Below, piece by piece: positions 26,743 through 36,557 of a stretch of DNA of 64,000 nucleotides (positions are counted from its first letter, which is position 1; the number at the start of each line of letters is the position of its first letter). Made by a program: the position numbers and the translations under genes. A model generated the notes under the pieces. The model had not been told where the DNA came from, searched no databases, and worked only from the letters and a program-made list of their open reading frames with translations. Origin of the DNA: Microbacterium sp. W4I20 (lineage in GTDB: Bacteria > Actinomycetota > Actinomycetes > Actinomycetales > Microbacteriaceae); contig NZ_JAUSYB010000001.1 of the NCBI RefSeq assembly GCF_030816505.1, forward strand, positions 248,001-312,000. The letters run 5' to 3'.

Positions 26743-27522
26743 TCAGTACGCCTGGTCGATCAGATCGGGCGAGACCTCGGATGCCGCCGCCTCGTCGACG
26801 AAGAACACCGTGCGCTTGCGACCCTTGGCTCCGGCGGCCGGAACGCTCGTGTAGCTCGCACCGGCGAGGGCGAGGCCGAGAGCGGACGCCTTGTCAGCAC
26901 CGGTCAGGACGAGCCAGACGCGCTTCGACGAGTTCAGCACCGGACGAGTCAGCGTGACGCGCTCGGGCGGCCGCTTCGGAGAGTTGCGCACCGGAAGCGC
27001 CGCCTCGTCGGTCACGGTGACCTCGGGCCGATCCGGGAAGAGCGAGGCGATGTGGCCGTCGGGCCCGACGCCGAGGAAGCACACCGCGAACGACGGCCAG
27101 GGATTGTCATCCGTACCGAAGCGGGCGAGTTCCGCCGCGTACGCGGCTGCCGCCTCATCGAGCGTAATTCCGTCGTCGGATCCGGCGACCTCGTGCACGT
27201 TCTCGGCCGGAACCTGGATGTGATCGAGCAGGGCCTGCCGCGACTGCACCGAGTTGCGCTCGGGGTCGTCGCGCGGGACGAACCGCTCATCGCCCCACCA
27301 GAAGTGCACCAGCGACCAGTCGATCTCGGCGGCACGCGGGTCCGCGGCGGCCGCGCTCAGCACCGAGCCGCCCATCGAGCCACCGGTCAGGGCGACGTGC
27401 GCGATCCGGCCGTTGCGCGTGCGCGCGCGGACACGGGCGAGGAAGCGATCAGCGACCCGGGTGGCGAGGGCAGCAGGCGTGGATTCCACCACGACCCGCT
27501 TCTCTGCGGACGAAACCTGCAT
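26743..27522 (-). CDS. pgl: 6-phosphogluconolactonase
   Basis: Hydrolyses 6-phosphogluconolactone in the oxidative pentose phosphate pathway. 259 residues of the NagB/RpiA fold: LTGGSMGGSVL, VHFWWGDERFVPRDDPERN and FLGVGPDGHIASLFPD (catalytic region) are diagnostic for DevB-type lactonase. ATG 27522 has a GGAGAG site; the GTG at 27531 would give a GTGA overlap with opcA but is only 2 nt from the GGAG. It is the last gene of the tkt-tal-pgi-zwf-opcA-pgl operon. Confidence 0.95.
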   Translation of the reverse strand: MQVSSAEKRVVVESTPAALATRVADRFLARVRARTRNGRIAHVALTGGSMGGSVLSAAAADPRAAEIDWSLVHFWWGDERFVPRDDPERNSVQSRQALLDHIQVPAENVHEVAGSDDGITLDEAAAAYAAELARFGTDDNPWPSFAVCFLGVGPDGHIASLFPDRPEVTVTDEAALPVRNSPKRPPERVTLTRPVLNSSKRVWLVLTGADKASALGLALAGASYTSVPAAGAKGRKRTVFFVDEAAASEVSPDLIDQAY

Positions 27523-27527
27523 CGACG

Positions 27528-28463
27528 TCACTCTCCAGTCTCGGGCGGACCCAGCTTCTCCCAGCCCTCGGTGATCACTCGACCGTACAGGACATCGGGG
27601 TCCAGCCGACGCAGCTCCTCCGCCAGGCACTCGCGCAGCGTTCGGCGCGGCAGGTGCAGGTCGTGGTGCGGCTGATCGGGCTGCGTGAGCACGGCGACAC
27701 CGGGAGCGGGACGCTCCAGCAGGATGTCTCCGGACTCCCGGGTGAGGCGCACCGACTTGATGCCCTCCTGCCAGTGATCAGGGTCTTCGTACGACCAGCG
27801 CACCGGAACCTCGAGGGCCATCTGCAGCCACGCCGCGAGCAGCGCGGTCGACGGCGACGCGGCCGCGCCGCGCACCTCGACCTCGGTGATCGGCTCGTAG
27901 GGGGGCTGGTCCAGCACCGCGGCGAGCTGCTCGCGCCAGTGCGTCAGGCGCGTCCACGCGAGGTCGGTGTCGCCCGGGGCGTGCGTGCGTCCGAGCAGTG
28001 CAAGCCGGTCGCGTACGTCCGACGCGGTCGCGGCATCCGTGATCCGACGCTGCGCGATCTTGCCGAGCGGCGATGTGGCGGGGGACTCGGGGGCCTCTTC
28101 CGGCCACCAGGCGACCACGGGCGCGTCGGGGAGGAGGAGACCGGTGAGCAGGCTCTCCTCGTTGCTGGCGGCGTCGCCGAAGGCGCGGAGGACGACGACC
28201 TCACTGGCTCCGGCGTCTCCCCCGACACGGATCTGCGCATCGAGGCGGGAGTCGCCATCGCCCGTGGTGAGCACGATGACGCGCATCGGGTGCTCGCGAG
28301 AGGCGTCGTTCGCCGCGTCGATGGCGGCCTCGGCCACGCCGTTGCGGGCGGAGATCACGAGGGTGAGCACGCGTCCGAGGGCGACCGCTCCGCCCTCTTC
28401 ACGTACCTTGACGAGCTGCTTCGCGACCTGGCTGACGGTCGTGTCGGGAAGGTCGATGATCAC
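27528..28463 (-). CDS. opcA: Glucose-6-phosphate dehydrogenase assembly protein OpcA
   Basis: OpcA supports assembly or redox activation of G6PDH in cyanobacteria and actinobacteria. 311 residues, starting IIDLPDTTVSQVAKQLVKVR, with PDAPVVAWWPEEAP, a DLAWTRLTHWREQLAAVLD helix and the C-terminal LDPDVLYGRVI ending typical of the actinobacterial form. GTG 28463 overlaps the zwf stop as GTGA. Placement directly between zwf and pgl leaves no doubt about identity. No enzymatic motif is present, consistent with a partner protein. Confidence 0.94.
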   Translation of the reverse strand: MIIDLPDTTVSQVAKQLVKVREEGGAVALGRVLTLVISARNGVAEAAIDAANDASREHPMRVIVLTTGDGDSRLDAQIRVGGDAGASEVVVLRAFGDAASNEESLLTGLLLPDAPVVAWWPEEAPESPATSPLGKIAQRRITDAATASDVRDRLALLGRTHAPGDTDLAWTRLTHWREQLAAVLDQPPYEPITEVEVRGAAASPSTALLAAWLQMALEVPVRWSYEDPDHWQEGIKSVRLTRESGDILLERPAPGVAVLTQPDQPHHDLHLPRRTLRECLAEELRRLDPDVLYGRVITEGWEKLGPPETGE

Positions 28464-30010
28464 GGTCGTCTCCAGACTCGTCCGTCGCGGGCCAGGAGGT
28501 CGTCGGCGGATGCCGGACCCCAGGAGCCGGGCGCGTACTGCTCGACCGGGCCGCCGACGGCCGCCCAGTACTTCTCCACCGGGTCGAGGATCTTCCAGGA
28601 GAGCTCGACCTCCTCGTGCCGCGGGAACAGCGGCGGGTCGCCCAGCAGCACGTCGAGGATGAGCCGCTCGTAGGCCTCGGGGCTCGCCTCGGTGAAGGCG
28701 TGGCCGTAGCCGAAGTCCATGGTCACGTCGCGCACGTTGGAGCCGCTGCCCGGGACCTTCGAACCGAAGCGGATGGTGACGCCCTCGTCGGGCTGCACGC
28801 GGATGACGAGTGCGTTCTGCCCGAGTTCGGAGGCGTTGCCGCGCCCGAAGAGGTGCTGCGGGGCTCGGTTGAAGACCACGGCGATCTCGGTGACCCGACG
28901 CCCCAGGCGCTTGCCGGTGCGCAGGTAGAACGGCACGCCCGACCAGCGACGCGTGTCGATCTCGAGCTTGATGGCCGCATACGTCTCGGTGGTCGATTCG
29001 GGGTTCATCCCCTCTTCGGCCAGGAAGCCGGTGACCTGCTCGCCGCCCTGCCATCCGCCGTCGTACTGACCGCGTGCGGTGGCGAGCGAGAGGTCTTCCG
29101 GCACGTGCACGGCCGCGAGGACCTTCTCCTTCTCAGCACGCAGATGCTCCGCCGACAGGCTGATCGGCTCTTCCATCGCGGTGAGCGCGAGCAGCTGGAG
29201 CAGGTGGTTCTGGATGACGTCGCGCGCCGCGCCGATGCCGTCGTAGTACCCCGCGCGCCCGCCGACGCCGATGTCCTCGGCCATCGTGATCTGCACGTGG
29301 TCGACGTAGTTGCGGTTCCAGATCGGTTCGTAGAGCTCGTTGGCGAAGCGCAGCGCCAGGATGTTCTGCACCGTCTCCTTGCCGAGGTAGTGGTCGATGC
29401 GGAAGATCGAGTCCGCCGGGAAGGCGACCTCGAGCGCGGCGTTCAGTGCGCGAGCCGATTCGAGGTCATGCCCGAAGGGCTTCTCGATGACGACGCGGCG
29501 CCAGTTCTCGTCGTCGTCGGCGTCTTCCCCGACGAGGCCGGAGTCCTTCAGCTGCTTGGCGACCAGCGGGAAGTCCCGCGGCGGTATCGACAGGTAGTAG
29601 GCGTGATTGCCCATCGTGCCGCGTTCCACATCGAGCTTCTCGACCGTCTCCCGGAGCTTGCGGAAGGAGTCGGGGTTGTCGAACTCGCCCGAGACGAAAC
29701 GGATGCCCTGCAGCAGCTGCTCCCAGGTCTCCTCGCGGAACGGGGTCCTGGCGTGCTCCTTGACCGCGTCGTAGACGACCTTTGCGAAGTCCTGGTCCTC
29801 CCAGTCGCGTCGGGCGAATCCGACCAGGGCGAACCCGGGCGGCAGCAGGCCGCGATTGGCGAGGTCGTAGACCGCGGGCATCAGCTTCTTGCGTGAGAGG
29901 TCACCGGTGACGCCGAAGATCACGAGGGCGCTGGGCCCTGCGATCCGGTTGAGACGGCGATCGTCGGGGTCACGCAGCGGGTTGTGCCCGCGCGAGATGG
30001 GAACAGACAT
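28460..30010 (-). CDS. zwf: Glucose-6-phosphate 1-dehydrogenase
   Basis: Oxidises glucose-6-phosphate with NADP+, the entry to the pentose phosphate pathway and a main NADPH source. 516 residues: nucleotide site FGVTGDLSRKKLMPAVYDLA (about 33-52), EKPFGHDL, and the signature RIDHYLGKETVQN with catalytic His. The length is standard. GGAGAA lies before ATG 30010, and pgi ends 21 nt upstream. It is the fourth gene of the operon. Confidence 0.97.
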   Translation of the reverse strand: MSVPISRGHNPLRDPDDRRLNRIAGPSALVIFGVTGDLSRKKLMPAVYDLANRGLLPPGFALVGFARRDWEDQDFAKVVYDAVKEHARTPFREETWEQLLQGIRFVSGEFDNPDSFRKLRETVEKLDVERGTMGNHAYYLSIPPRDFPLVAKQLKDSGLVGEDADDDENWRRVVIEKPFGHDLESARALNAALEVAFPADSIFRIDHYLGKETVQNILALRFANELYEPIWNRNYVDHVQITMAEDIGVGGRAGYYDGIGAARDVIQNHLLQLLALTAMEEPISLSAEHLRAEKEKVLAAVHVPEDLSLATARGQYDGGWQGGEQVTGFLAEEGMNPESTTETYAAIKLEIDTRRWSGVPFYLRTGKRLGRRVTEIAVVFNRAPQHLFGRGNASELGQNALVIRVQPDEGVTIRFGSKVPGSGSNVRDVTMDFGYGHAFTEASPEAYERLILDVLLGDPPLFPRHEEVELSWKILDPVEKYWAAVGGPVEQYAPGSWGPASADDLLARDGRVWRRP

Positions 30011-30031
30011 CGGTGGGGGATTCTCCTGCTG

Positions 30032-31639
30032 TTACTTCTGAGCGGCTTCGAAGAGGGCGAGCACGTCGTCGGAGGACTCCGTGATCGTCAGGGAGACGAC
30101 CGGACGCCCGTGGTCCGCGAGAACACCCGCGTCGCCGGCGGCCTGCGCCTGGATGAGCTGCCCGAAGGTGAAGGGTCGCTCGGGGATCTCGAGATCCACG
30201 TCGGTGCGCTCGAGGATCTGCAGGAACACACCCTGGGCGGGTCCGCCCTTGTGGTACTGACCGGTCGAGTGCAGGAACCGCGGTCCCCAGCCGAAGGTCG
30301 TGGGACGACCCGAGTCGGCGGCGACGAGCTCGCGCAGGCCCTGGAGCTGCGGGACCTCGAGGCGGTTGACGTAGGCCTGGATCGACACGTAGCCGTCGGC
30401 GGGGAGCTGAGCCCAGAGCGCGTCCAGCACGCCCTCGACGGTGCCCGATGCCGCGAGTGCGGGGTCCGACACGCGCACCTCGACACCGTTCTCGACGAAC
30501 GCGGGAGCCGTCGGCTCCGGACGCGCGTCGAGCAGGCCGCGGGCGGCGATCTTCGCCGACTCGACGTCGGGCTGGTCGAACGGGTTGATCCGCAGCAGGT
30601 GACCGGCGATCGCGGTCGCGTACTCCCAGACGATGAGCTGCGCACCGAGCGATCCGCTGACGAGGATCTCGCCCGGGTGGCGCTCGTGCAGGTGGAACTC
30701 GTTCGCGTCGTCGACCAGACGGACGATCTGCAGGTCGGCGGGCTTCGAGTCCAGCTCCGGCGAGACCGGGAGCAGGACGACCGGGAGGATCCCGGTGCCG
30801 TCCTTGCCGGTCGACTCGGCGATCAGCTGCTCGATCCAGTCGGGGAGGCCGTTGATGTGCGTCCCGTCGGTGATGAGGCCGAGCTTGTCGCGGCGCGGGC
30901 TGGTCGCGGAGATCGCCGCACCGAGCCGCAGGGCGGGGTTGTCGGCAGAGTCGACGGCGACCTCGAGCAGCGAGGCCTCTGCCTCATTCAGCAGCTCGTC
31001 GATGTCGGCGCCGGCGAGACCCGAGGGCACCAGTCCGAACGCGGTGAGCGCCGAGTAGCGACCGCCGACGTTCGGGTCGGCGTTGAAGACGCGGTAGCCG
31101 GCCTCGCGGGCGGACGCGTCGAGCGGAGAGCCCGGGTCGGTGACGACGACGATGCGCTCGGTCGGGTCGATGCCGAGATCGCGGAACGCCGCTTCGAAGG
31201 TGCGGCGCTGCGAGTCGGTCTCGACCGTCGAGCCGGACTTCGACGACACGACCAGCACGGTGTCGGCGAGGCCCTCGTCGAGCGCCGCGAGCACCTGACC
31301 GGGAGCAGTGGAGTCGAGGATCGTCAGCGGCACGCCGGCCGTCTGCGCGATGACCTCGGGGGCCAGCGACGAGCCGCCCATTCCGGCGAGCACGACGCGC
31401 GTGACGCCCTTGGCGTGCAGGTCTTCCCGGAGCGCGGTGATCTCCGCCACGAGCGGGCGGGAGATCGAGACGGCCTCGACCCAGCCGAGACGCTTGGTCG
31501 CCTCCGCCTCGGCATCCGGACCCCACAGAGACGCGTCGCCGCCGGTGATGCGCGACGCGATCAGGTCGTGGACGAGGCTCGGGACCGTCTCATCGATCGC
31601 CGCACGGGCCGCGCCCGAGGTGTGGATCGAAAAGGTCAT
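30032..31639 (-). CDS. pgi: Glucose-6-phosphate isomerase
   Basis: Interconverts glucose-6-phosphate and fructose-6-phosphate, here supplying or recycling G6P for Zwf. 535 residues. SIS-domain motifs include [29 protein letters not shown] and [30 protein letters not shown] near the end carries the catalytic-type histidine and lysine. The ATG at 31639 overlaps the tal stop (ATGA). This is the divergent PGI type found within actinobacterial pentose phosphate operons. It is close to a tal-pgi fusion arrangement seen in other bacteria, but here the two are separate genes. Confidence 0.92.
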   Translation of the reverse strand: MTFSIHTSGAARAAIDETVPSLVHDLIASRITGGDASLWGPDAEAEATKRLGWVEAVSISRPLVAEITALREDLHAKGVTRVVLAGMGGSSLAPEVIAQTAGVPLTILDSTAPGQVLAALDEGLADTVLVVSSKSGSTVETDSQRRTFEAAFRDLGIDPTERIVVVTDPGSPLDASAREAGYRVFNADPNVGGRYSALTAFGLVPSGLAGADIDELLNEAEASLLEVAVDSADNPALRLGAAISATSPRRDKLGLITDGTHINGLPDWIEQLIAESTGKDGTGILPVVLLPVSPELDSKPADLQIVRLVDDANEFHLHERHPGEILVSGSLGAQLIVWEYATAIAGHLLRINPFDQPDVESAKIAARGLLDARPEPTAPAFVENGVEVRVSDPALAASGTVEGVLDALWAQLPADGYVSIQAYVNRLEVPQLQGLRELVAADSGRPTTFGWGPRFLHSTGQYHKGGPAQGVFLQILERTDVDLEIPERPFTFGQLIQAQAAGDAGVLADHGRPVVSLTITESSDDVLALFEAAQK

Positions 31640-32748
31640 CGCTGCGCCTCGAGAGCCTCGGTGACCTGGCCGAGCAGGTCGTGCCAGGAGTCGATGAACT
31701 TGGCGACGCCCTCGTCCTCGAGAACCTGGGTGACGTCCTCGAGGTCGATGCCGACCTCGGCGAGGTCCGCGAAGACCTGGTGCGCCTCGGCGTATCCACC
31801 CGTGATGGTGTCTCCGGTGATGACGCCGTGGTCGAACGTGGCCTCGAGCGTCTTCTCCGGCATCGTGTTCACGACGCCGGCCGCGACGAGCTCGGTGACG
31901 TACAGCGTGTCGGGGAGGTTCGGGTCCTTGACGCCGGTGGACGCCCACAGCGGACGCTGCAGGTTCGCACCGAGCGCGATCAGGTCCTGTGCGCGCTTCT
32001 CGGCGAACTTCTGCTCGAAGAGCTCGTAGGCGAGCCGCGCGTTGGCGAGCCCGGCCTTGCTCTTGAGTGCCTTGGCGGCGTCGGTGCCGATCGCGTCGAG
32101 GCGCTTGTCGGTCTCGGTGTCGACGCGCGACACGAAGAACGAGGCGACCGAGTGGATGCTCGACAGGTCGAAGTCGGCGCTGTGCGCCCGCTCGAGGCCC
32201 GTCAGGTACGCGTCGATCACGTCGGCGTAGCGCTCGAGGCTGAAGATCAACGTGACGTTGACGCTGATTCCCGCCGCGATCGCCTCGGTGATGGCGGGCA
32301 GGCCCGCCTTCGTCGCGGGGATCTTGACCAGGAGGTTGGGCCGGTCGACCTTCGCCCACAGTTCCTTGGCGGAGGCCACGGTGCCGGCGGTGTCGTGCGC
32401 GAGGTCGGGGGAGACCTCGATCGAGACGCGCCCGTCGACGTGGTTCGACTTCTCCCACACCGGACGGAACACGTCGAGTGCTGCTGCGACGTCCTGCGTG
32501 GTGGCCGCGAAGACGGCCTCCTCGGCGCTGGCGCCGGAGGCGGCGAGCTCGGTGACCTGGGCGTCGTACGACGTGTTGTTCTTGTCGGTGATCGCGTTGG
32601 CGAAGATGGTCGGGTTCGTGGTGACGCCGACGATGTTGCGCGACTCGATCAGCTCGGCGAGGTTGCCCGAGGAGATGCGCGTGCGGGACAGGTCGTCGAG
32701 CCAGATGCTCACACCTGCGGCGGCGAGCTGTGCGGTGGGGGTGCTCAT
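31636..32748 (-). CDS. tal: Transaldolase
   Basis: Transfers a dihydroxyacetone unit between sugar phosphates in the non-oxidative pentose phosphate branch. 370 residues, actinobacterial type: [16 protein letters not shown] at the start, [13 protein letters not shown], and the Schiff-base lysine in [28 protein letters not shown] and [10 protein letters not shown] motifs are also present. ATG 32748 overlaps the tkt stop (ATGA), and its ribosome site AAGGAG is inside the last tkt codons. Confidence 0.97.
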   Translation of the reverse strand: MSTPTAQLAAAGVSIWLDDLSRTRISSGNLAELIESRNIVGVTTNPTIFANAITDKNNTSYDAQVTELAASGASAEEAVFAATTQDVAAALDVFRPVWEKSNHVDGRVSIEVSPDLAHDTAGTVASAKELWAKVDRPNLLVKIPATKAGLPAITEAIAAGISVNVTLIFSLERYADVIDAYLTGLERAHSADFDLSSIHSVASFFVSRVDTETDKRLDAIGTDAAKALKSKAGLANARLAYELFEQKFAEKRAQDLIALGANLQRPLWASTGVKDPNLPDTLYVTELVAAGVVNTMPEKTLEATFDHGVITGDTITGGYAEAHQVFADLAEVGIDLEDVTQVLEDEGVAKFIDSWHDLLGQVTEALEAQR

Positions 32749-34862
32749 ACGTTCTCCTTGGTGCTGTTTGCCGCGAGGGTCTCGCGTGCGGCCGCGATGA
32801 CGGCCTCGGTGGTGATGCCGAACTTCTCGAACAGGGTCTTGTAGTCGGCGGAGGCGCCGAAGTGGTCGATGCCGACCGAGCGTCCGCGGTCGCCGACGAT
32901 CCCGCGCCAGCTGAGCACGGAGCCCGCCTCGACGGAGACCCGGGCGGTGACGGATGCCGGGAGCACGCTCTCGCGGTACGCCTCGTCCTGCTCGTCGAAC
33001 CACTCGAGCGACGGCGCCGACACGACGCGGACGTTCACGCCTTCGGCGGCGAGGGCCGCGCGCGCGTTCACGGCGAGCTGCACCTCCGAGCCGGTGGCGA
33101 TGATGATGACGTCGGGGCTGCCGTTCGGTGCCTCGGCGAGCACGTAGGCGCCCTTGACGGCCTCCGAGGCGGAGGCGAAGGAGTCGCCGGATGCCGCGCC
33201 GTCACCGCGCTCGAACACCGGGATGTTCTGGCGGGTCAGGGCGATGCCGGTGGGGCCCGCGTGACGGCGGAGGATCTCGAGCCAGGTGACCGACGTCTCA
33301 TTGGCGTCGGCCGGCCGGACCACCGTGAAGTTCGGGATGGCGCGGAGCGTGGCGATCTGCTCGATCGGCTGGTGCGTCGGTCCGTCCTCGCCGAGGGCGA
33401 CCGAGTCGTGCGTCCAGACGAAGATGCTCGGCACGTTCATCAGCGCGGCCAGACGCACCGACGGGCGCATGTAGTCGCTGAAGATGAGGAAGGTGCCGCC
33501 GAACGCGCGGGTCTTCCCGTGCAGCACGATGCCGTTGACGATCGCGCCCATGGCGTGCTCGCGGATGCCGAAGTGCAGGACCCGGCCGTACGGGTTGCCC
33601 GACCATTCGTGCGTCGACCACTCGGCGGGGATGAACGACCGTGCGTCCTTGATCGTGGTGAGGTTCGACTCAGCGAGGTCGGCGGAGCCGCCCCACAGCT
33701 CAGGGAGTTCGGCGGCGAGGGCGTTGATGACCTGGCCGGACGCGGCGCGGGTCGACACCTCCTTGCCCGCTTCGAACACCGGGAGAGCCGCGTCGATGTC
33801 GGCCGGCAGGTCGCCCGCCTCGAGGCGGTCGAGGAGTTCCTTACGCTCCGGGTTCGCGGCGGCCCAGGCGTCGAAGGACTCCTGCCAGGCGGCACGGGCC
33901 TCGGCGGCGCGAGCAGCCAGGCCGCGGGTGTGCTCGATCACGTCGTCGGCGACCGCGAAGCTCTGCTCGGGGTCGAAGCCGAGGACCTTCTTCGTCGCGG
34001 CGAGCTCGTCGGCTCCGAGAGCGGAGCCGTGGATCTTGCCGGAGTTCTGCTTGCCGGGCGACGGCCAGCCGATGATCGTCTTGAGGATGATCAGCGACGG
34101 CTTGTCGGTCTCGCCCTTGGCGGCCTCGATCGCGGCGTACAGCTCAGCGACGTCTTCGACGTACTCGCCCGTCTTCTTCCAGTCGACGACCTGCACCTGC
34201 CAGCCGTAGGCCTCGTAGCGCGCGGCGACGTCTTCCGTGAAGGCGACGTTCGTGTCGTCCTCGATCGAGATCTGGTTCGAGTCGTAGATCGCGATGAGGT
34301 TGCCCAGCTGCTGGTGACCGGCGAGCGAGGATGCCTCGCTGGTGACGCCCTCCTGCAGGTCGCCGTCACCGGCGATCACGTATACGAAGTGGTCGAACGG
34401 GCTGGTGCCGGCAGCGGCATCCGGGTCGAACAGACCCCGCTCGTAGCGCGCGGCGTACGCGAAGCCCACCGCCGAGGCGAGACCCTGTCCGAGCGGGCCG
34501 GTGGTGATCTCGACGCCCTTGGTGTGGCCGTACTCCGGGTGTCCGGGAGTCAGGGAGCCCCACGTGCGCAGGGCCTTGAGGTCTTCCAGCTCGAGGCCGA
34601 AGCCGCCGAGGTAGAGCTCGACGTACTGCGTGAGGGAGGAGTGCCCCACTGACAGGATGAACCGGTCGCGGCCGAGCCAGTCGACGTCCGTCGGGTCGTG
34701 GCGCAGCACGCGCTGGTAGAGGAGGTAGGCCGCCGGCGCGAGGCTCATCGCCGTGCCGGGGTGACCGTTGCCGACCTTCTCGACGGCATCGGCCGCCAGG
34801 ATCCGTGCGGTGTCCACCGCGCGTCGATCGATGTCATCCCACTGCAATTCCGACACGTTCAT
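32745..34862 (-). CDS. tkt: Transketolase
   Basis: Thiamine diphosphate enzyme that moves two-carbon units between ketose and aldose phosphates. 705 residues. Motifs: [20 protein letters not shown], the ThDP/metal site [12 protein letters not shown] ... [21 protein letters not shown] with the catalytic Glu in the Pyr domain, and [16 protein letters not shown]. The C-terminal domain has GSEVQLAV and [12 protein letters not shown]. It is the first gene of the operon, divergent from ctaB with ~210 nt between starts. AAAGG precedes ATG 34862, and TATGCT on the minus strand (34959-34954) is a possible -10. Confidence 0.97.
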   Translation of the reverse strand: MNVSELQWDDIDRRAVDTARILAADAVEKVGNGHPGTAMSLAPAAYLLYQRVLRHDPTDVDWLGRDRFILSVGHSSLTQYVELYLGGFGLELEDLKALRTWGSLTPGHPEYGHTKGVEITTGPLGQGLASAVGFAYAARYERGLFDPDAAAGTSPFDHFVYVIAGDGDLQEGVTSEASSLAGHQQLGNLIAIYDSNQISIEDDTNVAFTEDVAARYEAYGWQVQVVDWKKTGEYVEDVAELYAAIEAAKGETDKPSLIILKTIIGWPSPGKQNSGKIHGSALGADELAATKKVLGFDPEQSFAVADDVIEHTRGLAARAAEARAAWQESFDAWAAANPERKELLDRLEAGDLPADIDAALPVFEAGKEVSTRAASGQVINALAAELPELWGGSADLAESNLTTIKDARSFIPAEWSTHEWSGNPYGRVLHFGIREHAMGAIVNGIVLHGKTRAFGGTFLIFSDYMRPSVRLAALMNVPSIFVWTHDSVALGEDGPTHQPIEQIATLRAIPNFTVVRPADANETSVTWLEILRRHAGPTGIALTRQNIPVFERGDGAASGDSFASASEAVKGAYVLAEAPNGSPDVIIIATGSEVQLAVNARAALAAEGVNVRVVSAPSLEWFDEQDEAYRESVLPASVTARVSVEAGSVLSWRGIVGDRGRSVGIDHFGASADYKTLFEKFGITTEAVIAAARETLAANSTKENV

Positions 34863-34997
34863 GCCCTTTCCGACAGTTTCGAGGGCGCGCTTATTCCCTG
34901 GCGCATCCGCTTCGTCACGGGGAGTGCACTGCGCCGGGCGCGCGAGTGATTTCAGCATAGCGCTGGCGCGGGAGGTGCCACGGGGGCTTGACAGCCA

Positions 34998-35009
34998 GAT
35001 GACGTCATC
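34998..35009. promoter_or_regulatory. Perfect 12-bp palindrome in the tkt/ctaB divergent promoter region
   Basis: GATGACGTCATC is its own reverse complement and lies just after TTGACA (34988-34993, plus strand), 65 nt before ctaB. It could be an operator for either gene. No other strong element is visible in the 211-nt gap, and no clear -10 pairs with the TTGACA at 17-18 nt spacing. Confidence 0.45.
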
Positions 35010-35073
35010 CGGTGTCATACACTGGAGAGGTTGTCCGGGAACATGTGCGGAGGAGGCGATCGAGATCTCGACG

Positions 35074-35979
35074 ATGTCTGATCAGACCGTGAAGAAGTCG
35101 TCCGTCGGTCGCACGGTGAAGGCTTACATCACCCTCACGAAGCCGCGTGTTCTCGAGCTGCTGCTCGTATCGACGGTGCCGGTGATGTTCCTCGCAGCGG
35201 GCGGGCTCCCCGACCTGTGGCTGGTGCTCGCCACCGTCGTGGGCGGATCGTTGAGCGCGGGCTCCGCCGCCGCCTTCAACATGTACCTCGATCGCGACAT
35301 CGACGCGCACATGCACCGCACCGAGAACCGGCCACTGGTGACCGGAGAGGTGACTCCGCGCGGTGCACTGATCTTCTCCTGGACGCTCGCCGTCGTGTCG
35401 ACGGTGTGGCTCGCAGTGACGACGAACTGGCTCGCAGCCACGCTCTCGGCCGTCGCCATCTTCTTCTACGTCGTGATCTACACGATGATCCTCAAGCGTC
35501 GCACCGAGCAGAACATCATCTGGGGCGGCATCGCCGGATGCTTCCCTGTGCTCATCGGCTGGTCCGCCGTCACAGAGTCGCTGGACTGGCCCGCGTTCAT
35601 CCTCTTCCTGCTCGTCTTCCTCTGGACGCCGCCGCACTACTGGCCGTTGTCGATGAAGTACAAGGACGACTACGAAGACGTCGATGTGCCGATGCTGGGT
35701 GTCACGCGCAACGCGTCGCAGGTCGGCCTCCAGGTCATCCTCTACGCGTGGGCGACCGTCGCGTGTTCGCTCCTGCTCGTGCCGATCGCCGGCATGGGTC
35801 TCGTCTACACGGTGTCGGCGCTCGTCTTCGGCGGCTGGTTCATCTACGAGTCGCACCGCCTCTACAACCGTGCGGTGCACGGCACCGAGGCGCGACCGAT
35901 GCGCGTGTTCCACGCGTCGATCACCTATCTCACGCTGATCTTCGTGGCGGTCGCGCTCGACCCGCTGCTCCCGTTCTGA
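35074..35979 (+). CDS. ctaB: Protoheme IX farnesyltransferase (heme O synthase)
   Basis: Adds farnesyl to heme B, giving heme O for aa3-type cytochrome oxidase. 301 residues, nine predicted helices. The prenyl-diphosphate-binding motif [20 protein letters not shown] (NxxxDxxxD) and the second acidic motif [13 protein letters not shown] are intact. Start ATG 35074 is family-consistent, though its ribosome site is weak (AGGAGG lies 18 nt away). The tkt-divergent-ctaB arrangement is conserved across actinobacteria, and ctaA follows 0.6 kb downstream on the other strand. Confidence 0.96.
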   Translation: MSDQTVKKSSVGRTVKAYITLTKPRVLELLLVSTVPVMFLAAGGLPDLWLVLATVVGGSLSAGSAAAFNMYLDRDIDAHMHRTENRPLVTGEVTPRGALIFSWTLAVVSTVWLAVTTNWLAATLSAVAIFFYVVIYTMILKRRTEQNIIWGGIAGCFPVLIGWSAVTESLDWPAFILFLLVFLWTPPHYWPLSMKYKDDYEDVDVPMLGVTRNASQVGLQVILYAWATVACSLLLVPIAGMGLVYTVSALVFGGWFIYESHRLYNRAVHGTEARPMRVFHASITYLTLIFVAVALDPLLPF

Positions 35980-35992
35980 CACCTGCTGAATG

Positions 35993-36026
35993 ACGAAGCG
36001 GCGCCGATTGCTCGGCGCCGCTTCGT
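35993..36026. terminator. Bidirectional terminator after ctaB
   Basis: ACGAAGCGGCGCCGA (35993-36007) pairs perfectly over 15 bp with 36012-36026, loop TTGC, located 14 nt after the ctaB stop and before the convergent membrane gene. Confidence 0.9.
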
Positions 36027-36036
36027 GGTTCAGTGC

Positions 36037-36492
36037 TCAGCGCGTGACGGCGGGTGCGGTCTTGTCGGCATCCGTGTCAGCATCCGTCTCAGCTCGCGCG
36101 GCCGCGTCGTCGGACTCCGCGCCGGCGGTGAGGTCGACGGGCCCTTCCTCGGCCACCGGCGAGGTCTCGTCGACCTCGGGCGTCCCGTCGGGCTCGGTCG
36201 TCCAGTCGATCGCCTCGACGACGGCCGGTGCGGGGGTCGCAACCAGCGACCGCGCGGCGACCAGTCCGAGCGTCAGCAGGATGCCGATGATCCCGGCGGC
36301 GAGCACGCCGGCGCCCACGACGACGAGCGACTGCCCGACATAGACCTCGACGCCAGTGGCCGTGCCATCCAGCAGGGTGGTCGTCATCGTGCCGATCTGG
36401 CTGGAGATGAGCCAGGCGCCGACTGCCGTCGTGACGAGGGACACCACCAGGAGGAGCCAGAATCCGATGCTTCGTGTGAGTGACTTGTTCAT
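36037..36492 (-). CDS. Small two-helix membrane protein of unknown function
   Basis: 151 residues. Helix 1 spans about 10-30 (IGFWLLLVVSLVTTAVGAWL) and helix 2 about 55-82 (VVVGAGVLAAGIIGILLTLG). An acidic, Ala/Thr/Asp-rich C-terminal tail of ~65 residues follows, probably unstructured. ATG 36492 (MNKSLTR) is preferred over GTG 36501. It lies 65 nt after ctaA on the same strand, between the two heme A genes. I do not recognise a family; a link with cytochrome oxidase biogenesis is only positional. Confidence 0.6.
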   Translation of the reverse strand: MNKSLTRSIGFWLLLVVSLVTTAVGAWLISSQIGTMTTTLLDGTATGVEVYVGQSLVVVGAGVLAAGIIGILLTLGLVAARSLVATPAPAVVEAIDWTTEPDGTPEVDETSPVAEEGPVDLTAGAESDDAAARAETDADTDADKTAPAVTR

Positions 36493-36557
36493 GCCGCCCA
36501 CGATCCCCGACGCGCCGATGAGACCCTAATGCGGGCCCTATGGATAGCCTGTGCGGA

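Noticed and set aside
29984..34652. Long plus-strand frames opposite pgi, tal and tkt (681, 387 and 640 codons)
   Set aside because: All are complementary-frame artefacts of highly biased third positions; minus-strand genes are unmistakable.
34988..35023. Complete sigma-70 promoter for ctaB (TTGACA ... TACACT)
   Set aside because: Spacing between the boxes is 24 nt, beyond the workable range; only the -35-like hexamer and the palindrome were retained.
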